A model generated the notes under the pieces. The model was not told the origin of the DNA and searched no databases. It saw only the letters and a program-made list of their open reading frames with translations. A DNA stretch of 55,582 bases from an uncultured Proteiniphilum sp. (GTDB lineage: Bacteria; Bacteroidota; Bacteroidia; Bacteroidales; Dysgonomonadaceae), in assembly GCF_937873925.1 (NCBI RefSeq), contig NZ_CALNAT010000151.1:1-55582 (forward strand), read 5' to 3'. Shown here piece after piece: positions 25,816-35,426 of this stretch (its first letter is position 1; the number at the start of each line of letters is the position of its first letter). The position numbers were made by a program, and so were the translations under genes.

Positions 25816-27171
25816 TCAATTCGAAGCAAACTTATTGAGTCTGCCTTTCCAGATATCCGTAAGCTGGGTATTGGATGAGGATATTCCGCCGAATATCCAT
25901 ATATTGTTGTCTGTATCGGTTATTACCGATGCAGTCGTCCTTCCTGTAAAATCGGATGGGAAAGCCTGATTTTCTCCCGCTTTGACCCAATTCAGACCGT
26001 AATTCTCTGAATACATCAATAGGTTCTTTCCGGCAGATAGAGTGATCAGGTAGGGTTTATCGTCATAGAAAAAGAGGCTGCTCCCTTGCAAGGCCCCTTC
26101 TTCCGGCCTTTTTGAGAGGATATATTTAACAATCCCTTCGTCTTCCTGTAACACCCAGATATCGTTATTGGAAGTATTGGTTGAGGTGATCCCGCCCGAT
26201 AAGAAGATGAATTTTGTGGCATAAGACGACGCACTCTCTACTTTTATCGCTGAAAAATCCGTAACCGGCATATTGTCCGGCATGTCATTCATCAGGATGA
26301 TCTCCGAGAAGTTGACATCCGTCTGGGCAAACTTGAGTTTTCCGTCGTGATTTACCGCCAGCAAAATATTCCCGGGGGTGGCGAAAGGAAGTTCGCCGTA
26401 GAGCGCTTTCACGTCGTAAACTGTGGAAACGGCATTCCATGTGGCACCATCCGACGATCGATAAACCCAGCCTGTGGGCGCATCGAGTGCGTAGACAGCG
26501 CTCCCGAAGGTGATAAGCGACGAAAGGCGGAGAGTATGAGGCATCCCGGACAGGCGGTCGACGGCACTCCAGTTTTTACCGTCGGAGGCGGGTGTCGACA
26601 CAGCCTTCATCTCTGTTCCCGACCGGTAATAAGTGAAGAATTGGTTATTGTGGGCGATCGTTCTCTGACTTTCTACAGGAGGAGTAAGCCAGTTTCCCGC
26701 AATTTTATCCCAATAGATAATATAAGGGTCTTCCTGATATATATTCAGTTGAAAGTCATAATCTTTGTCAGTGACGCCGTCGGCAGCAGTGGTGGTGATT
26801 TTCTGCAACCGGGGTAGGGGGATCGAATCCGACCCGTTCCAGAAGTAGGTGCTGTCGGGCTGACCGAGTCTGAGTTGTATTCGGGAAAATGGGTAATAAG
26901 TGTTTGAACTGTTGATGTTTAATATTATACTGTCAACATGAAACAGGTAGGGTAGCGGCTCCTTGTTGAATATTCTTCCGTTTACCTGATCGATCGTAAA
27001 AGTGACGCCGGCTAACAATCCGGCTGTATCGGCTTTGGAGGAGAGGGATACGGTATATATTTGCGGATCACTCGGATATTCTATATTGTTGTCGGATGAA
27101 TTAAGGCAGGAGGAAAACAACAATATGTTCACGATAAGTACCGATGTCCAAAAGAAATATTTAGATATCAT
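25816..27171 (-). CDS. DUF6242-type lipoprotein
   Basis: 451 residues from the ATG at 27171; a TTG three codons upstream is less likely. The lipoprotein signal ends in LLFSSC (Cys about 21). Residues about 25-150 form an N-terminal beta domain (YTVSLSSKADTAGLLAGVTF). The rest has repeated blade-like segments with WSAVDRLSGMP, DIWVLQEDEG and NIWIFGGISSSNTQ, suggesting a beta-propeller (kelch or sialidase-like). It resembles Bacteroidales DUF6242 proteins. Function is unknown. It is monocistronic, with its own -7 element. Confidence 0.7.
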   Translation of the reverse strand: MISKYFFWTSVLIVNILLFSSCLNSSDNNIEYPSDPQIYTVSLSSKADTAGLLAGVTFTIDQVNGRIFNKEPLPYLFHVDSIILNINSSNTYYPFSRIQLRLGQPDSTYFWNGSDSIPLPRLQKITTTAADGVTDKDYDFQLNIYQEDPYIIYWDKIAGNWLTPPVESQRTIAHNNQFFTYYRSGTEMKAVSTPASDGKNWSAVDRLSGMPHTLRLSSLITFGSAVYALDAPTGWVYRSSDGATWNAVSTVYDVKALYGELPFATPGNILLAVNHDGKLKFAQTDVNFSEIILMNDMPDNMPVTDFSAIKVESASSYATKFIFLSGGITSTNTSNNDIWVLQEDEGIVKYILSKRPEEGALQGSSLFFYDDKPYLITLSAGKNLLMYSENYGLNWVKAGENQAFPSDFTGRTTASVITDTDNNIWIFGGISSSNTQLTDIWKGRLNKFASN

Positions 27172-27211
27172 TTGTTTCAAAAATATTGTACACCACGTTA
27201 TTTAGGATATG

Positions 27212-27219
27212 CAAAAGTA
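27212..27219 (-). promoter_or_regulatory. Promoter -7 element for the DUF6242 lipoprotein
   Basis: The minus strand reads TACTTTTG, an exact match to TAnnTTTG, about 41 bp upstream of the ATG at 27171. Confidence 0.6.
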
Positions 27220-27256
27220 GAAAGATTTTTCTCTTTAACCATATTAAAATGAATAT

Positions 27257-28327
27257 TTAATGAAAATTTCGAGTTATTTTACTCTTTAAATGAAATTGAA
27301 CCGAATCCGGATAGGTGCTGGAAGCAGCCACATCTCCCTGTATGACCGGCGCTTTCACCCCTGAGTGGAGTGCTTTTGCGGATATCTCAACATATGCTTC
27401 GTCCCACATCTCCTTCTCGATAAAAGAAGCCAGTAATTGAGCGCCTCCTTCTATCAGGAGAGAGTATATTTTTTCATCGTACAACCGCTCTAATATCTGT
27501 CTGTTGGTATCCCCGGAGAAATCTATCCCGATATATTTGATATGCTCTTTTCTCCCTGTCTCAGGAGGGAGGGATGCCGTGAAAACGATGGTAGGCGCTG
27601 ATTCGTCGAACAGGAACGCGTCGGAGGGGATCTTGTTTTCCCTGTCGATAACCACCCTTGTGGGATGATCGCCGAACCACTTCCTTGCCGTCAGTTGCGG
27701 ATTGTCCAGGAGTGCGGTATTTGTACCCACCAGAATTCCCTGGACTTGCGTGCGGAATTTATGGACGATAGTGTGTGTCAGGGTGTTGGATATGATCACC
27801 GGTGTTCTCCCGTCATTCGGAGTACGATGCTGGTCCATAAATCCGTCGCTGCTCTGCGCCCATTTTAAAATCAGATAAGGCCTGTTGCAGAGCTGGTTTA
27901 CGAAGAAGATCCTGTTCAGGTCGCGGGCTTTTTCTTCCAGCATTCCCACCGTCACTTCGATACCGCTCTCTCTCATCATGGCGATACCTCTGCCCGCCAC
28001 TTTGGGGTTGGGATCACTGGTTGCCACCACCACACGGGGGATCTTCCTGGAGATGATCAACTCTGCACAGGGCGGGGTCTTGCCATGATGTGCACAGGGT
28101 TCGAGCGATACATAGAGGGTCGATTCGGGAAGCAGTGCACTGTTCTTTACGGAAGCGATGGCATTCACCTCCGCATGTGCTTCCCCATATTGCCGGTGGA
28201 ACCCCTCCCCGATGATCCGGTTGTTGTGTACCACTACAGCGCCTACCAAAGGGTTCGGTTTCGTGAAGCCTTCCCCCTTACGGGCAAGCTGAAGGCATCT
28301 CTCCATAAATACCGGATTTAATTCCAT
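27257..28327 (-). CDS. ribD: Bifunctional riboflavin biosynthesis deaminase/reductase
   Basis: 356 residues. The N-terminal deaminase domain (1-145) has the zinc motifs HAEVNA and PCAHHGKTPPC. The C-terminal reductase domain (150-356) has LKWAQSSDGFMD and LLIEGGAQLLASFIE. It deaminates and reduces the pyrimidine intermediate in riboflavin synthesis. It is divergent from prmC with only 24 bp between the two start codons, so the promoters overlap the facing coding sequences. Other rib genes are not in the window. Confidence 0.95.
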   Translation of the reverse strand: MELNPVFMERCLQLARKGEGFTKPNPLVGAVVVHNNRIIGEGFHRQYGEAHAEVNAIASVKNSALLPESTLYVSLEPCAHHGKTPPCAELIISRKIPRVVVATSDPNPKVAGRGIAMMRESGIEVTVGMLEEKARDLNRIFFVNQLCNRPYLILKWAQSSDGFMDQHRTPNDGRTPVIISNTLTHTIVHKFRTQVQGILVGTNTALLDNPQLTARKWFGDHPTRVVIDRENKIPSDAFLFDESAPTIVFTASLPPETGRKEHIKYIGIDFSGDTNRQILERLYDEKIYSLLIEGGAQLLASFIEKEMWDEAYVEISAKALHSGVKAPVIQGDVAASSTYPDSVQFHLKSKITRNFH

Positions 28328-28334
28328 TTTTTAT

Positions 28335-28342
28335 TATCTTTG
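28335..28342 (+). promoter_or_regulatory. Promoter -7 element immediately before prmC
   Basis: TATCTTTG matches TAnnTTTG exactly and ends only 9 bp before the prmC ATG (28352). If used, the transcript would have a leader of just a few nucleotides. Confidence 0.5.
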
Positions 28343-28351
28343 ACGATCATT

Positions 28352-29203
28352 ATGCAGCATTCGGTTCGACATATCCTGCAGGAATTGAACGGGCTCTATT
28401 CCAAATCCGAGATCTCCGTTCTTGCGCAACTTATCCTGGAGGAGGTGTGCGATGACTCTTTTACAGGTATAACGACAGACAAAATTAATCATTTATCCCG
28501 TTCGGAACTCCGGAAAGCGGAAGATATTGTCTGTAGGCTGAAAAACGGGGAGCCGGTGCAGTATGTATTGGGTAAGACGGAGTTTTACGGAATACCTTTT
28601 ATGATTACGCCCGATGTACTTATCCCCCGGCCTGAAACAGAGGAACTCGTGGAATGGATCCTCTCCGGAAACCGGCAAATAGGTCGCTCGGTGCTGGATA
28701 TAGGAACCGGTAGCGGCTGCATCGCGGTGACGCTGGCGAAAAAAATGAGCGATGCCCGTGTATACGCCTGGGATATATCGGAGAAGGCACTGAAAGTGGC
28801 ATCGGAAAATGCCCGCCTGAACGGGGTAACTGTACATTTCTCGGTGCGGGATGTTTTTCAGCCTGTGGGCATCGATCCCGTCTTTGACGTGATAGTGAGT
28901 AATCCCCCCTATGTGACCGAATCGGAAAAGGCGACCATGGAGGCGAACGTCCTCGGTTTTGAACCCCATGAGGCACTTTTTGTTCCTAACGACCATGCTT
29001 TGCTGTTTTATGAACGGATTGCCGATGTGGCGTCTGAGTTGCTGTACAACAACGGGGAGTTGTATTTTGAGATCAACAGGGAAAAGGGGCCGGAGGTATG
29101 TGATATGCTCCGGGGCAAAGGTTTTGCCCGGGTAGAACTGAGAAAAGATATTTCAGGGAATGACAGGATGGTACGTGCCCTAAAACCGGAAGGTCATGGA
29201 TAA
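28352..29203 (+). CDS. prmC: Peptide chain release factor N5-glutamine methyltransferase
   Basis: 283 residues from the ATG at 28352. An upstream TTG at 28340 overlaps the promoter element and is not preferred. An N-terminal helical domain is followed by a SAM methyltransferase fold: LDIGTGSGCIAVTLA (about 114-128) and the family signature VSNPPYV (about 183-189). It methylates the GGQ glutamine of release factors. It overlaps recX by 8 bp, and recX overlaps comF by 14 bp, so these three form a translationally coupled operon. Confidence 0.93.
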   Translation: MQHSVRHILQELNGLYSKSEISVLAQLILEEVCDDSFTGITTDKINHLSRSELRKAEDIVCRLKNGEPVQYVLGKTEFYGIPFMITPDVLIPRPETEELVEWILSGNRQIGRSVLDIGTGSGCIAVTLAKKMSDARVYAWDISEKALKVASENARLNGVTVHFSVRDVFQPVGIDPVFDVIVSNPPYVTESEKATMEANVLGFEPHEALFVPNDHALLFYERIADVASELLYNNGELYFEINREKGPEVCDMLRGKGFARVELRKDISGNDRMVRALKPEGHG

Positions 29204-29696
29204 GAACGGCAGGAGAATAACTGAAGAGAAAGCTTATGCGAAGATGGCGCGGATCTGCTCGCAAAAGGAATGCGCTCCCTGTGATATAGCCCGGAAGCTG
29301 GGAAGGATGGAGCTTCCCAGGCCGGTGATAGATAAGATTATCGATCGGCTTAAGAAGGAGAAATATATGGATGAAAAACGGTTTATCCGTAGTTATATCC
29401 ATGATAAACTTCATTTTAATAAATGGGGGAGGAGAAAGATAATACTCTCCCTGAAGCAGAAGCAACTGCCTCAGGACCTGATCGAGGAGGTGTTGTCGGA
29501 GTTTTCCGGCGCTTCGTTCGGCGAATCCCTGCAACCCATCCTTGAGAAGAAATGGAAGACCGTGAAAGGAAAGTCGGATTACGAAAAACGGGGTAAGCTG
29601 ATCCGGTATGTATTGAGCAGGGGCTTCTCCATGGATGAGGTGATGGCTTGCATGAAAAAAATGCGGATAGGGGAAATCTTCGATGAAACGGAATGA
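29196..29696 (+). CDS. recX: RecX-family regulatory protein
   Basis: 166 residues, helical, with three repeated three-helix motifs. Markers are KMARICSQKECAPCDIARKL, KYMDEKRFIRSYIHDKLHFN and KWGRRKIILSLKQKQLPQDL, the last typical of RecX (the GxxxIxxxLxxKGV-type stretch). RecX modulates RecA filaments. It overlaps both neighbours, so its expression is tied to prmC and comF rather than to recA. Confidence 0.85.
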   Translation: MDKNGRRITEEKAYAKMARICSQKECAPCDIARKLGRMELPRPVIDKIIDRLKKEKYMDEKRFIRSYIHDKLHFNKWGRRKIILSLKQKQLPQDLIEEVLSEFSGASFGESLQPILEKKWKTVKGKSDYEKRGKLIRYVLSRGFSMDEVMACMKKMRIGEIFDETE

Positions 29697-30378
29697 ACTT
29701 TTAAATCAACTGGCAAACCTTTTTTTTCCGAATGTATGTGTTATCTGCGGCGGCGAATTGCTTCCGGGGGAAGAAGGCGCCTGCCTGCAGTGCCTGTATA
29801 AGTTACCCAAGACCCATAACTTCAGGGAGCCGGATAATGATGCCGAAAAGCTGATGGCCGGCCGGATCCCTTTCGAACGGATCGCCTCATACTGCGTATA
29901 TACAAAGGGAGGGATCCTTCCGCCCCTGATCCATCATCTGAAATACCGTCACAATCAGCGTATCGGCCTGCTGCTTGGGCGAATGTTCGGAAAAGACCTG
30001 CTGGGAAGTGAATTCCTGAACCCTGTCGAGCTGATCGTTCCTGTGCCGCTCCATCCCAAAAGAGAAAAAGCCAGGGGATACAATCAGGCCGGAATAATTG
30101 CAAAAGGCCTTTCCGAAACTACCGGCCTGCCTATGTCGGCCGGTAACCTGCTTCGTGTGGTATACAATCCCACGCAGACAAAGCGTACCAAAACGCAGCG
30201 ATGGGAGAATGTGAGAGATATTTTCAAAGTGGCCGATCCGGGATTGTTCGAGCAGAAGCACCTGTTGCTGGTAGACGATGTGATCACTACAGGATCCACT
30301 TTAGAAGCCTGTGGAACGGCTCTGCAGGTATGTAAGGGTGTGAAAATCAGTATCGCTACTCTCGGAGAGGTTTTTTAG
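29683..30378 (+). CDS. ComF-family amidophosphoribosyltransferase-like protein
   Basis: 231 residues. The N-terminal zinc-ribbon-like pair C-x2-C and C-x2-C appears as CVICGGELLPGEEGACLQC. A phosphoribosyltransferase domain has PRPP motif LLVDDVITTGST (about 198-209). ComF proteins are linked to DNA uptake or recombination in other bacteria. In Bacteroidetes the role is unclear. The overlap with recX is consistent with a DNA-repair connection, but this is inference. Confidence 0.88.
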   Translation: MKRNELLNQLANLFFPNVCVICGGELLPGEEGACLQCLYKLPKTHNFREPDNDAEKLMAGRIPFERIASYCVYTKGGILPPLIHHLKYRHNQRIGLLLGRMFGKDLLGSEFLNPVELIVPVPLHPKREKARGYNQAGIIAKGLSETTGLPMSAGNLLRVVYNPTQTKRTKTQRWENVRDIFKVADPGLFEQKHLLLVDDVITTGSTLEACGTALQVCKGVKISIATLGEVF

Positions 30379-30407
30379 TCCTATTTTTTTCAGAAATAGC
30401 ACGCAAA

Positions 30408-30431
30408 TATTTTTGAAAAAGAGTACTTTTG
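30408..30431 (+). promoter_or_regulatory. Tandem -7 elements upstream of pyrE
   Basis: TATTTTTG (30408-30415) and TACTTTTG (30424-30431) both match TAnnTTTG and lie about 50 and 32 bp before the pyrE ATG. Either or both could start transcription. Confidence 0.55.
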
Positions 30432-30462
30432 TGGTTAATCTGCAAAAAAGTCGACAAAAAAT

Positions 30463-31131
30463 ATGAACACGCTACAAAAATTAACAGCTGAAAAGCTTCT
30501 TAGAATTAAAGCCATTAAGTTACAGCCATCTAACCCGTTTACCTGGGCTTCGGGCTGGAAATCGCCCATATATTGTGACAACCGGAAGTTGATGTCTTAT
30601 CCGGCCATCCGTAATTTTGTAAAGGTGGAGTTTGCCCGCCTTGTTCTCGAGAAATATCCACAGGCCGACGCCATTGCAGGGGTTGCTACGGGCGCTATCG
30701 CTCCCGGTGTATTGGTGGCCGACCTGCTCGGTCTGCCTTTTGTATATATCCGTTCCGCACCGAAAGACCACGGACTGGAGAATATGATAGAGGGAGATCT
30801 GCGACCAAAGCAGAAAGTTCTCGTGATTGAAGACCTGGTCTCTACGGGAGGAAGCAGCCTGAAAGCGGTGGAAGCAATCCGGCGTAACGGTTCGGATGTC
30901 CTCGGCATGCTGGCGGTATTTACCTATGGATTTCCTTATGCTGAGAATCGCATGCATGAAGCGCGGGTAGAACTCACTACGCTTTGCAATTATGATGCGA
31001 TCCTGGATGAGGCGCTGGCGACCGATTATATCGATGAATCGGAGTTGCAGACATTGCAGGACTGGCGCAAAGATCCGGAAAACTGGGGACAAACCGTAAA
31101 AAAGGCCAAAAATGACCGAATTCGCCAGTGA
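30463..31131 (+). CDS. pyrE: Orotate phosphoribosyltransferase
   Basis: 222 residues. IKLQPSNPFTWASGWKSPIYCDNRKL near the N-terminus covers the orotate site, AGVATGAIAPGVLVAD follows, and the PRPP motif is VLVIEDLVSTGGSS (about 123-136). It makes OMP in pyrimidine synthesis. Its 3' end overlaps the SRPBCC gene by 20 bp, so the two are probably co-translated. Confidence 0.95.
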   Translation: MNTLQKLTAEKLLRIKAIKLQPSNPFTWASGWKSPIYCDNRKLMSYPAIRNFVKVEFARLVLEKYPQADAIAGVATGAIAPGVLVADLLGLPFVYIRSAPKDHGLENMIEGDLRPKQKVLVIEDLVSTGGSSLKAVEAIRRNGSDVLGMLAVFTYGFPYAENRMHEARVELTTLCNYDAILDEALATDYIDESELQTLQDWRKDPENWGQTVKKAKNDRIRQ

Positions 31132-31531
31132 GGTAAAAACCATTTCGCACAACGATGCCGATGTGTTCCGCGTGCTCTCCGATCTCCGGAAACTCGAATT
31201 GGTAAAGGATAAGATCCCTGAAGACAAACTTAAAGATTTTTCGTTCGATGAGAATAGTGTCTCCTTCCGGGTAGATCCGATAGGGAAGGTGACCTTTCTC
31301 GTGGTGGAACGCGAGCCGAATAAACTGGTAAAGTTTAAATCGGAAAAATTGCCTTTTGAGGTTTTCCTGTGGATACAATTAGTAGCGAAAGCCGAGAAAG
31401 ATACCCGGCTGCGAATGACGGTAAAAGCCGACCTGAACCCGTTTATCAGGGGGATGGTCGAGAAACCGATGAAGGAAGCGGTCGATAAGATCTCCGACAT
31501 GCTGACGCAGTTGCCCTACGATCAGCTATGA
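31112..31531 (+). CDS. SRPBCC (START-like) family protein
   Basis: 139 residues, with the layout of a small helix-grip fold: MTEFASEVKTISHNDADVFR, strands ending in GKVTFLVVEREPNKLVKFKS, and a long C-terminal helix (GMVEKPMKEAVDKISDMLTQ). Such proteins bind hydrophobic ligands or act as polyketide-cyclase-like proteins. Ligand and role are unknown. It is coupled to pyrE by a 20-bp overlap, an arrangement I recall from other Bacteroidales. It converges with the GH95 gene after 38 bp. Confidence 0.75.
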   Translation: MTEFASEVKTISHNDADVFRVLSDLRKLELVKDKIPEDKLKDFSFDENSVSFRVDPIGKVTFLVVEREPNKLVKFKSEKLPFEVFLWIQLVAKAEKDTRLRMTVKADLNPFIRGMVEKPMKEAVDKISDMLTQLPYDQL

Positions 31532-31569
31532 TCTTCTGACCGTCTCAGCAATCCCCTTTCCGTTGCACT

Positions 31570-34005
31570 TTAAACGGGATATACTATTTCCAGTTCCGAT
31601 TTTTTCCCGTTTTTCATTTCGATCAGCACCAATCCGTTTTCAATGGGAAGTTCTTTCCCTTTCTTCTTTATCGCGATAGCACCATGGGGGACTTTCAATC
31701 GAAAGGTATTATCTGTTTTTGCGGCCAGGGTGAGTCGGGTTAACCTACCGTTTTTCCATGCTGCATCCACTTCGGCGCCCCCTCTCACACACAATCCTTT
31801 GAAGTTCCCGTTTGCCCATGCGGTAGGCAATGCCGGCAGCAGGTGGATATATCCGTCCTGGCTTTGTATCAGCATTTCAGCGATTCCTGCCGTACCTCCT
31901 AAATTGCCGTCTATCTGGAACGGGGGATGGGCGCAGAATAGATTTGGATAGGTCCCGCCTCCGCTACTCATTTTTATCTCGTTTCCGAATGTGGGTTCCA
32001 GCAGGCTTTTTAAAAGTTTGTATGCCCGGTTGCCATCGTGCAGGCGCGCCCAGAAATTCACCTTCCATGCCCGTGACCATCCTGTTCCGGCATCACCGCG
32101 ACGGTTGAGTGTCTTTCGGGCTGCTTCTGCCAGTTCGGGCGTAGTGACGGGTGATATCTGGTTGGAGGGATGCAATCCGTAAAGGTGCGAGACATGCCGG
32201 TGTTGCGGATCCACTTCCTTATAATCTTCCAACCATTCCTGTAAATGTCCGTCGGAGCTGATCTGCATAGGGGGTAATTGAGGAATTGCTTCCCTGATCT
32301 TTACCGTGGTTCCATCTTCCATACCGAGTATCTTTGCCGCGGAAAGAATATTGGTGAAAAGTTCCTTTATGATCTGCACATCCATTGTCGGGCCCATACA
32401 TACATACACGACATCCCTGCTTCCGGGAAGATAAAATGCATTTTCGGGCGAGGAAGAAGGAGCGGTTACCAGCCATCCCTGTTTTGGTTCGCGGATCATA
32501 CTGCTCAGGAAAAAACCGGCTGCCCCCGTCAGCACGGGATAGATGGATTCCAGATATGCCCTGTCCTGCGTGAAGGCGTAATGCTCCCAGAGGTGTTGGC
32601 AAAGCCAGGCGCCGCCCGTGTTGGTGGCACCCCATGAAGCATGCTCGCCGGGTGCCGTGAATTGCCAGGGGTTGCTCATCATATGCGCTACCCATCCTTC
32701 AGCGTTGTAAAAAGTTTCCGCCGTTTTTTCTCCTGACGGCACCAGTGATGTGGTGAAGTCTATGAATGCCTTATGCAGTTCCGGCAGATTACATACTTCT
32801 GCCGGCCAGTAGTTCATTTGCAGGTTGATGTTCAGGTGATAGTCCCCGTTCCAGGGAGTTTGTACCTGATTTGCCCACAACCCTTGCAGGTTGAGTGGCA
32901 GGTTGGCCTCACGGGCGCCGCTAATCATCAGGTAGCGGCCGTATTGGAAATAAAGGGCGGCAAATGCCGGGTCATTGTCCGATTGGAACCGGAGAAGGCG
33001 TTCATCCGTGGGGGTTGTAATGTCCTGTTCGCCCAGGTTCAGTTCCACGCGATCGAATTTCTTCTTATAGGTGTCAATATGGGCATGTTTTAACCGGTCG
33101 TAAGGGTTGTTTCTGGCTTGTGCCGATAATTGTTCTACATATAAGGAGAAAGTAGTGAGGTGATCCTTGTCGAACATATCTGTTGCGGTGGAGATGAGAA
33201 TTACGGCCTCATCCGCCCCGGACAGGGATAATGCGTTACCGGATGATACCAGGTTGCCTCCGTTGTTCACAATTTCCAATTGTGTGAGATAGCGTACGCC
33301 ATTCGCTCCGTTGTGCCCGTCGTTCAGTTGTCCTTCCATATAAAGCTTGTTCTCTTTTACAGAGACTGTGGCCCTTTCCGTCCTGCTCAGATTTACCTTG
33401 AAGGATACCGATTTTTTCTGATCGGCTGTCAGCCGGATAACCAGCACATCATGGGCGTGTGAAGCAAAATATTCGCGGGTATAGGTGATGCCGTTCCTGT
33501 TGAACTGAGTGGTGGCGACTGCATCGTCCAGGGAGAGTGTTCGCTCGTAACGGCTTATGCTGTCCGTTTGCGGATATCTGTAAGTGATATGCAGATCGCC
33601 CAGCATCTGGAAACAACCGTAGGGCGCATCTTTCCCGTTGCCGAAAGCTGATCCTTGTCCTCCGCAACGGAAGTGGCGGTACATCAGTTGCTGCGCATCC
33701 GGATTCCTGCCTGCGAGCAGCAACTCCCGGATTTCCGGTAAATAATTGATCGCTTCCGGATTAAATGCCTCGGGATCTTCACTTCCCGACCACATGGTGA
33801 TATCATTCAGTACTATGTGTTCGGTGTCGATACCGCCGTCGGGCATCATGCCGATGCGTCCGTTACCCAACGGAAGGGTCTCTTCCCACACAGTGGCCGG
33901 CATAGTGTAGCGTACCACCAGTTTTTGCGGGGTTGTACCGCCTGCGGTACATTGGATCAATAACACCGATAGCACGATAGCGAGTGAAAATGGATATTTT
34001 TTCAT
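31570..34005 (-). CDS. GH95 alpha-L-fucosidase lipoprotein
   Basis: 811 residues, lipoprotein signal ending LLIQC (Cys19). An N-terminal beta-sandwich (about 25-300) leads to an alpha/alpha toroid. Catalytic residues of the GH95 mechanism are recognisable: N392 and N394 in LNINLQMNYW, E521 in APSSSPEN (general acid) and D699 in PPFQIDGNLGG (base held by the Asn pair). GH95 mostly cleaves terminal alpha-1,2-linked L-fucose with inversion, and some members prefer L-galactose. It is the last gene of the hydrolase operon of the fucose locus. Confidence 0.92.
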   Translation of the reverse strand: MKKYPFSLAIVLSVLLIQCTAGGTTPQKLVVRYTMPATVWEETLPLGNGRIGMMPDGGIDTEHIVLNDITMWSGSEDPEAFNPEAINYLPEIRELLLAGRNPDAQQLMYRHFRCGGQGSAFGNGKDAPYGCFQMLGDLHITYRYPQTDSISRYERTLSLDDAVATTQFNRNGITYTREYFASHAHDVLVIRLTADQKKSVSFKVNLSRTERATVSVKENKLYMEGQLNDGHNGANGVRYLTQLEIVNNGGNLVSSGNALSLSGADEAVILISTATDMFDKDHLTTFSLYVEQLSAQARNNPYDRLKHAHIDTYKKKFDRVELNLGEQDITTPTDERLLRFQSDNDPAFAALYFQYGRYLMISGAREANLPLNLQGLWANQVQTPWNGDYHLNINLQMNYWPAEVCNLPELHKAFIDFTTSLVPSGEKTAETFYNAEGWVAHMMSNPWQFTAPGEHASWGATNTGGAWLCQHLWEHYAFTQDRAYLESIYPVLTGAAGFFLSSMIREPKQGWLVTAPSSSPENAFYLPGSRDVVYVCMGPTMDVQIIKELFTNILSAAKILGMEDGTTVKIREAIPQLPPMQISSDGHLQEWLEDYKEVDPQHRHVSHLYGLHPSNQISPVTTPELAEAARKTLNRRGDAGTGWSRAWKVNFWARLHDGNRAYKLLKSLLEPTFGNEIKMSSGGGTYPNLFCAHPPFQIDGNLGGTAGIAEMLIQSQDGYIHLLPALPTAWANGNFKGLCVRGGAEVDAAWKNGRLTRLTLAAKTDNTFRLKVPHGAIAIKKKGKELPIENGLVLIEMKNGKKSELEIVYPV

Positions 34006-34024
34006 AAGGGGGTTTTCGCCGGAA

Positions 34025-35407
34025 TTATTTCAAGATCAATTCAATCACCGGCACATCCGTGTTCGGGCGTTCTACCGGAAGGTTCAAAATAATGTCGTTC
34101 TCTTTCGAGGTCTCGACTGTGTGGCTACCGGACTGTGTTTGCGAGTAAAATTTAATTTCCGACGCATCATGTAGCAACTGCGCGTATTCGATTTTATCTT
34201 TCAATCCCGGCAGGTGGAGCGACTTGAAAGGCCATTCGAGCACGTGAATATACAGCCTGTGGGTTTCGGGGTTATAGGTCATAAGACAGTTCTGAGGAGT
34301 TTTATATTCGTCCGGAACCTGCGTGCAGCCGTAGATCGACCGGCTGTGGAATCGCATCCATTCGCCTATCCCGTCGAGACGTTCATTGGCGCGATCATCA
34401 AATACTCCCCGTGCCGTGGGTCCCACATTGAGAAGCAGGTTACCGCCCTTGCTCACGGTTTCTATCAGCATCACAATCAACTGATGCGTACTTTTCCAGG
34501 TATATTCGTCGCGATTGTATCCCCATGAACCGGAGAAGGTCTGGCAGGTTTCCCACGGCACGCGTTCACCCCGGACAGTAGGCCATTCCTGAGGCATAAA
34601 TTGTTCGGGAGTAATAAAATCCCAACCCCAATCGGTATGGTCCAGGTCCATCCGGTTATTGACCAGCACATTGGGTTGAAGTTTACGTACAAGTGCCAAC
34701 AGTTCTTCCGATTTCCAGTCCTGATGTCCTTTACCGTTCTCTCCGGGATAAGAAAAGTCGAGGAACAATTCGTCTATCTGACCGAATTGTGTCAATAATT
34801 CCGTCAGCTGGTCTTTCATATATTGGCGATATATGTCCATGTTCCGGTTTTCGTTCGCTTTTTTCCGTTCTTCGGCATCCCGCGGGCCGTTGGGATGGAT
34901 ATTGTCGTAGGTAAAATGAGGATGATGCCAGTCGATCAGCGAGTAGTAAAATCCTATCCGTATCCCTTCCGCGCGGAAAGCATCCACAAAAGGCTTTACC
35001 AGGTCTTTTTTGTAGGGTGTATTGGTCACCTTGAAATCGGTATGTTTGGAGTCCCACAGGCAAAATCCGTCGTGATGTTTGGTGGTCAATACGACATATT
35101 TCATGCCGGCCTTTCTGGCTTTGGCCGCCCATTCTTCGGGATTGTACAGATCTGGATTGAAATGGTCGAAATATTTCTGATACGCTTCGTCCGGGATCCG
35201 CTCTCTTTGCTTCACCCATTCGTGCCGTGCCGGTAAAGCGTATATGCCCCAATGGATAAACATGCCGAACCGGTCGTTGGTCCACCATCCCATTCTTTGG
35301 GCTTTTTGCTCTTTGGTCTCACTCCATGTTTGCCGTTGTGAAAACAGTAAATTACTGCTAACCATAGTGAAAAAGACAACAGCCAGAATCATTTTCTTTG
35401 TGTTCAT
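34025..35407 (-). CDS. GH29 alpha-L-fucosidase, exported (gene A)
   Basis: 460 residues with a signal peptide (MILAVVFFTMVSSNLLFSQ). The GH29 barrel starts with RFGMFIHWGIY and has KHHDGFCLWDSKHTDF. The nucleophile is probably D217 in IDELFLDFSYP, and KGGNLLLNVGP closes the barrel. A short C-terminal beta domain follows. It retains configuration through a fucosyl-enzyme. A decayed copy of its 5' end sits at 41494-41611, and a GH29 C-terminal relic lies directly upstream (35427-35485). Confidence 0.93.
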   Translation of the reverse strand: MNTKKMILAVVFFTMVSSNLLFSQRQTWSETKEQKAQRMGWWTNDRFGMFIHWGIYALPARHEWVKQRERIPDEAYQKYFDHFNPDLYNPEEWAAKARKAGMKYVVLTTKHHDGFCLWDSKHTDFKVTNTPYKKDLVKPFVDAFRAEGIRIGFYYSLIDWHHPHFTYDNIHPNGPRDAEERKKANENRNMDIYRQYMKDQLTELLTQFGQIDELFLDFSYPGENGKGHQDWKSEELLALVRKLQPNVLVNNRMDLDHTDWGWDFITPEQFMPQEWPTVRGERVPWETCQTFSGSWGYNRDEYTWKSTHQLIVMLIETVSKGGNLLLNVGPTARGVFDDRANERLDGIGEWMRFHSRSIYGCTQVPDEYKTPQNCLMTYNPETHRLYIHVLEWPFKSLHLPGLKDKIEYAQLLHDASEIKFYSQTQSGSHTVETSKENDIILNLPVERPNTDVPVIELILK

Positions 35408-35426
35408 AGTGATTAATCATTATAAG

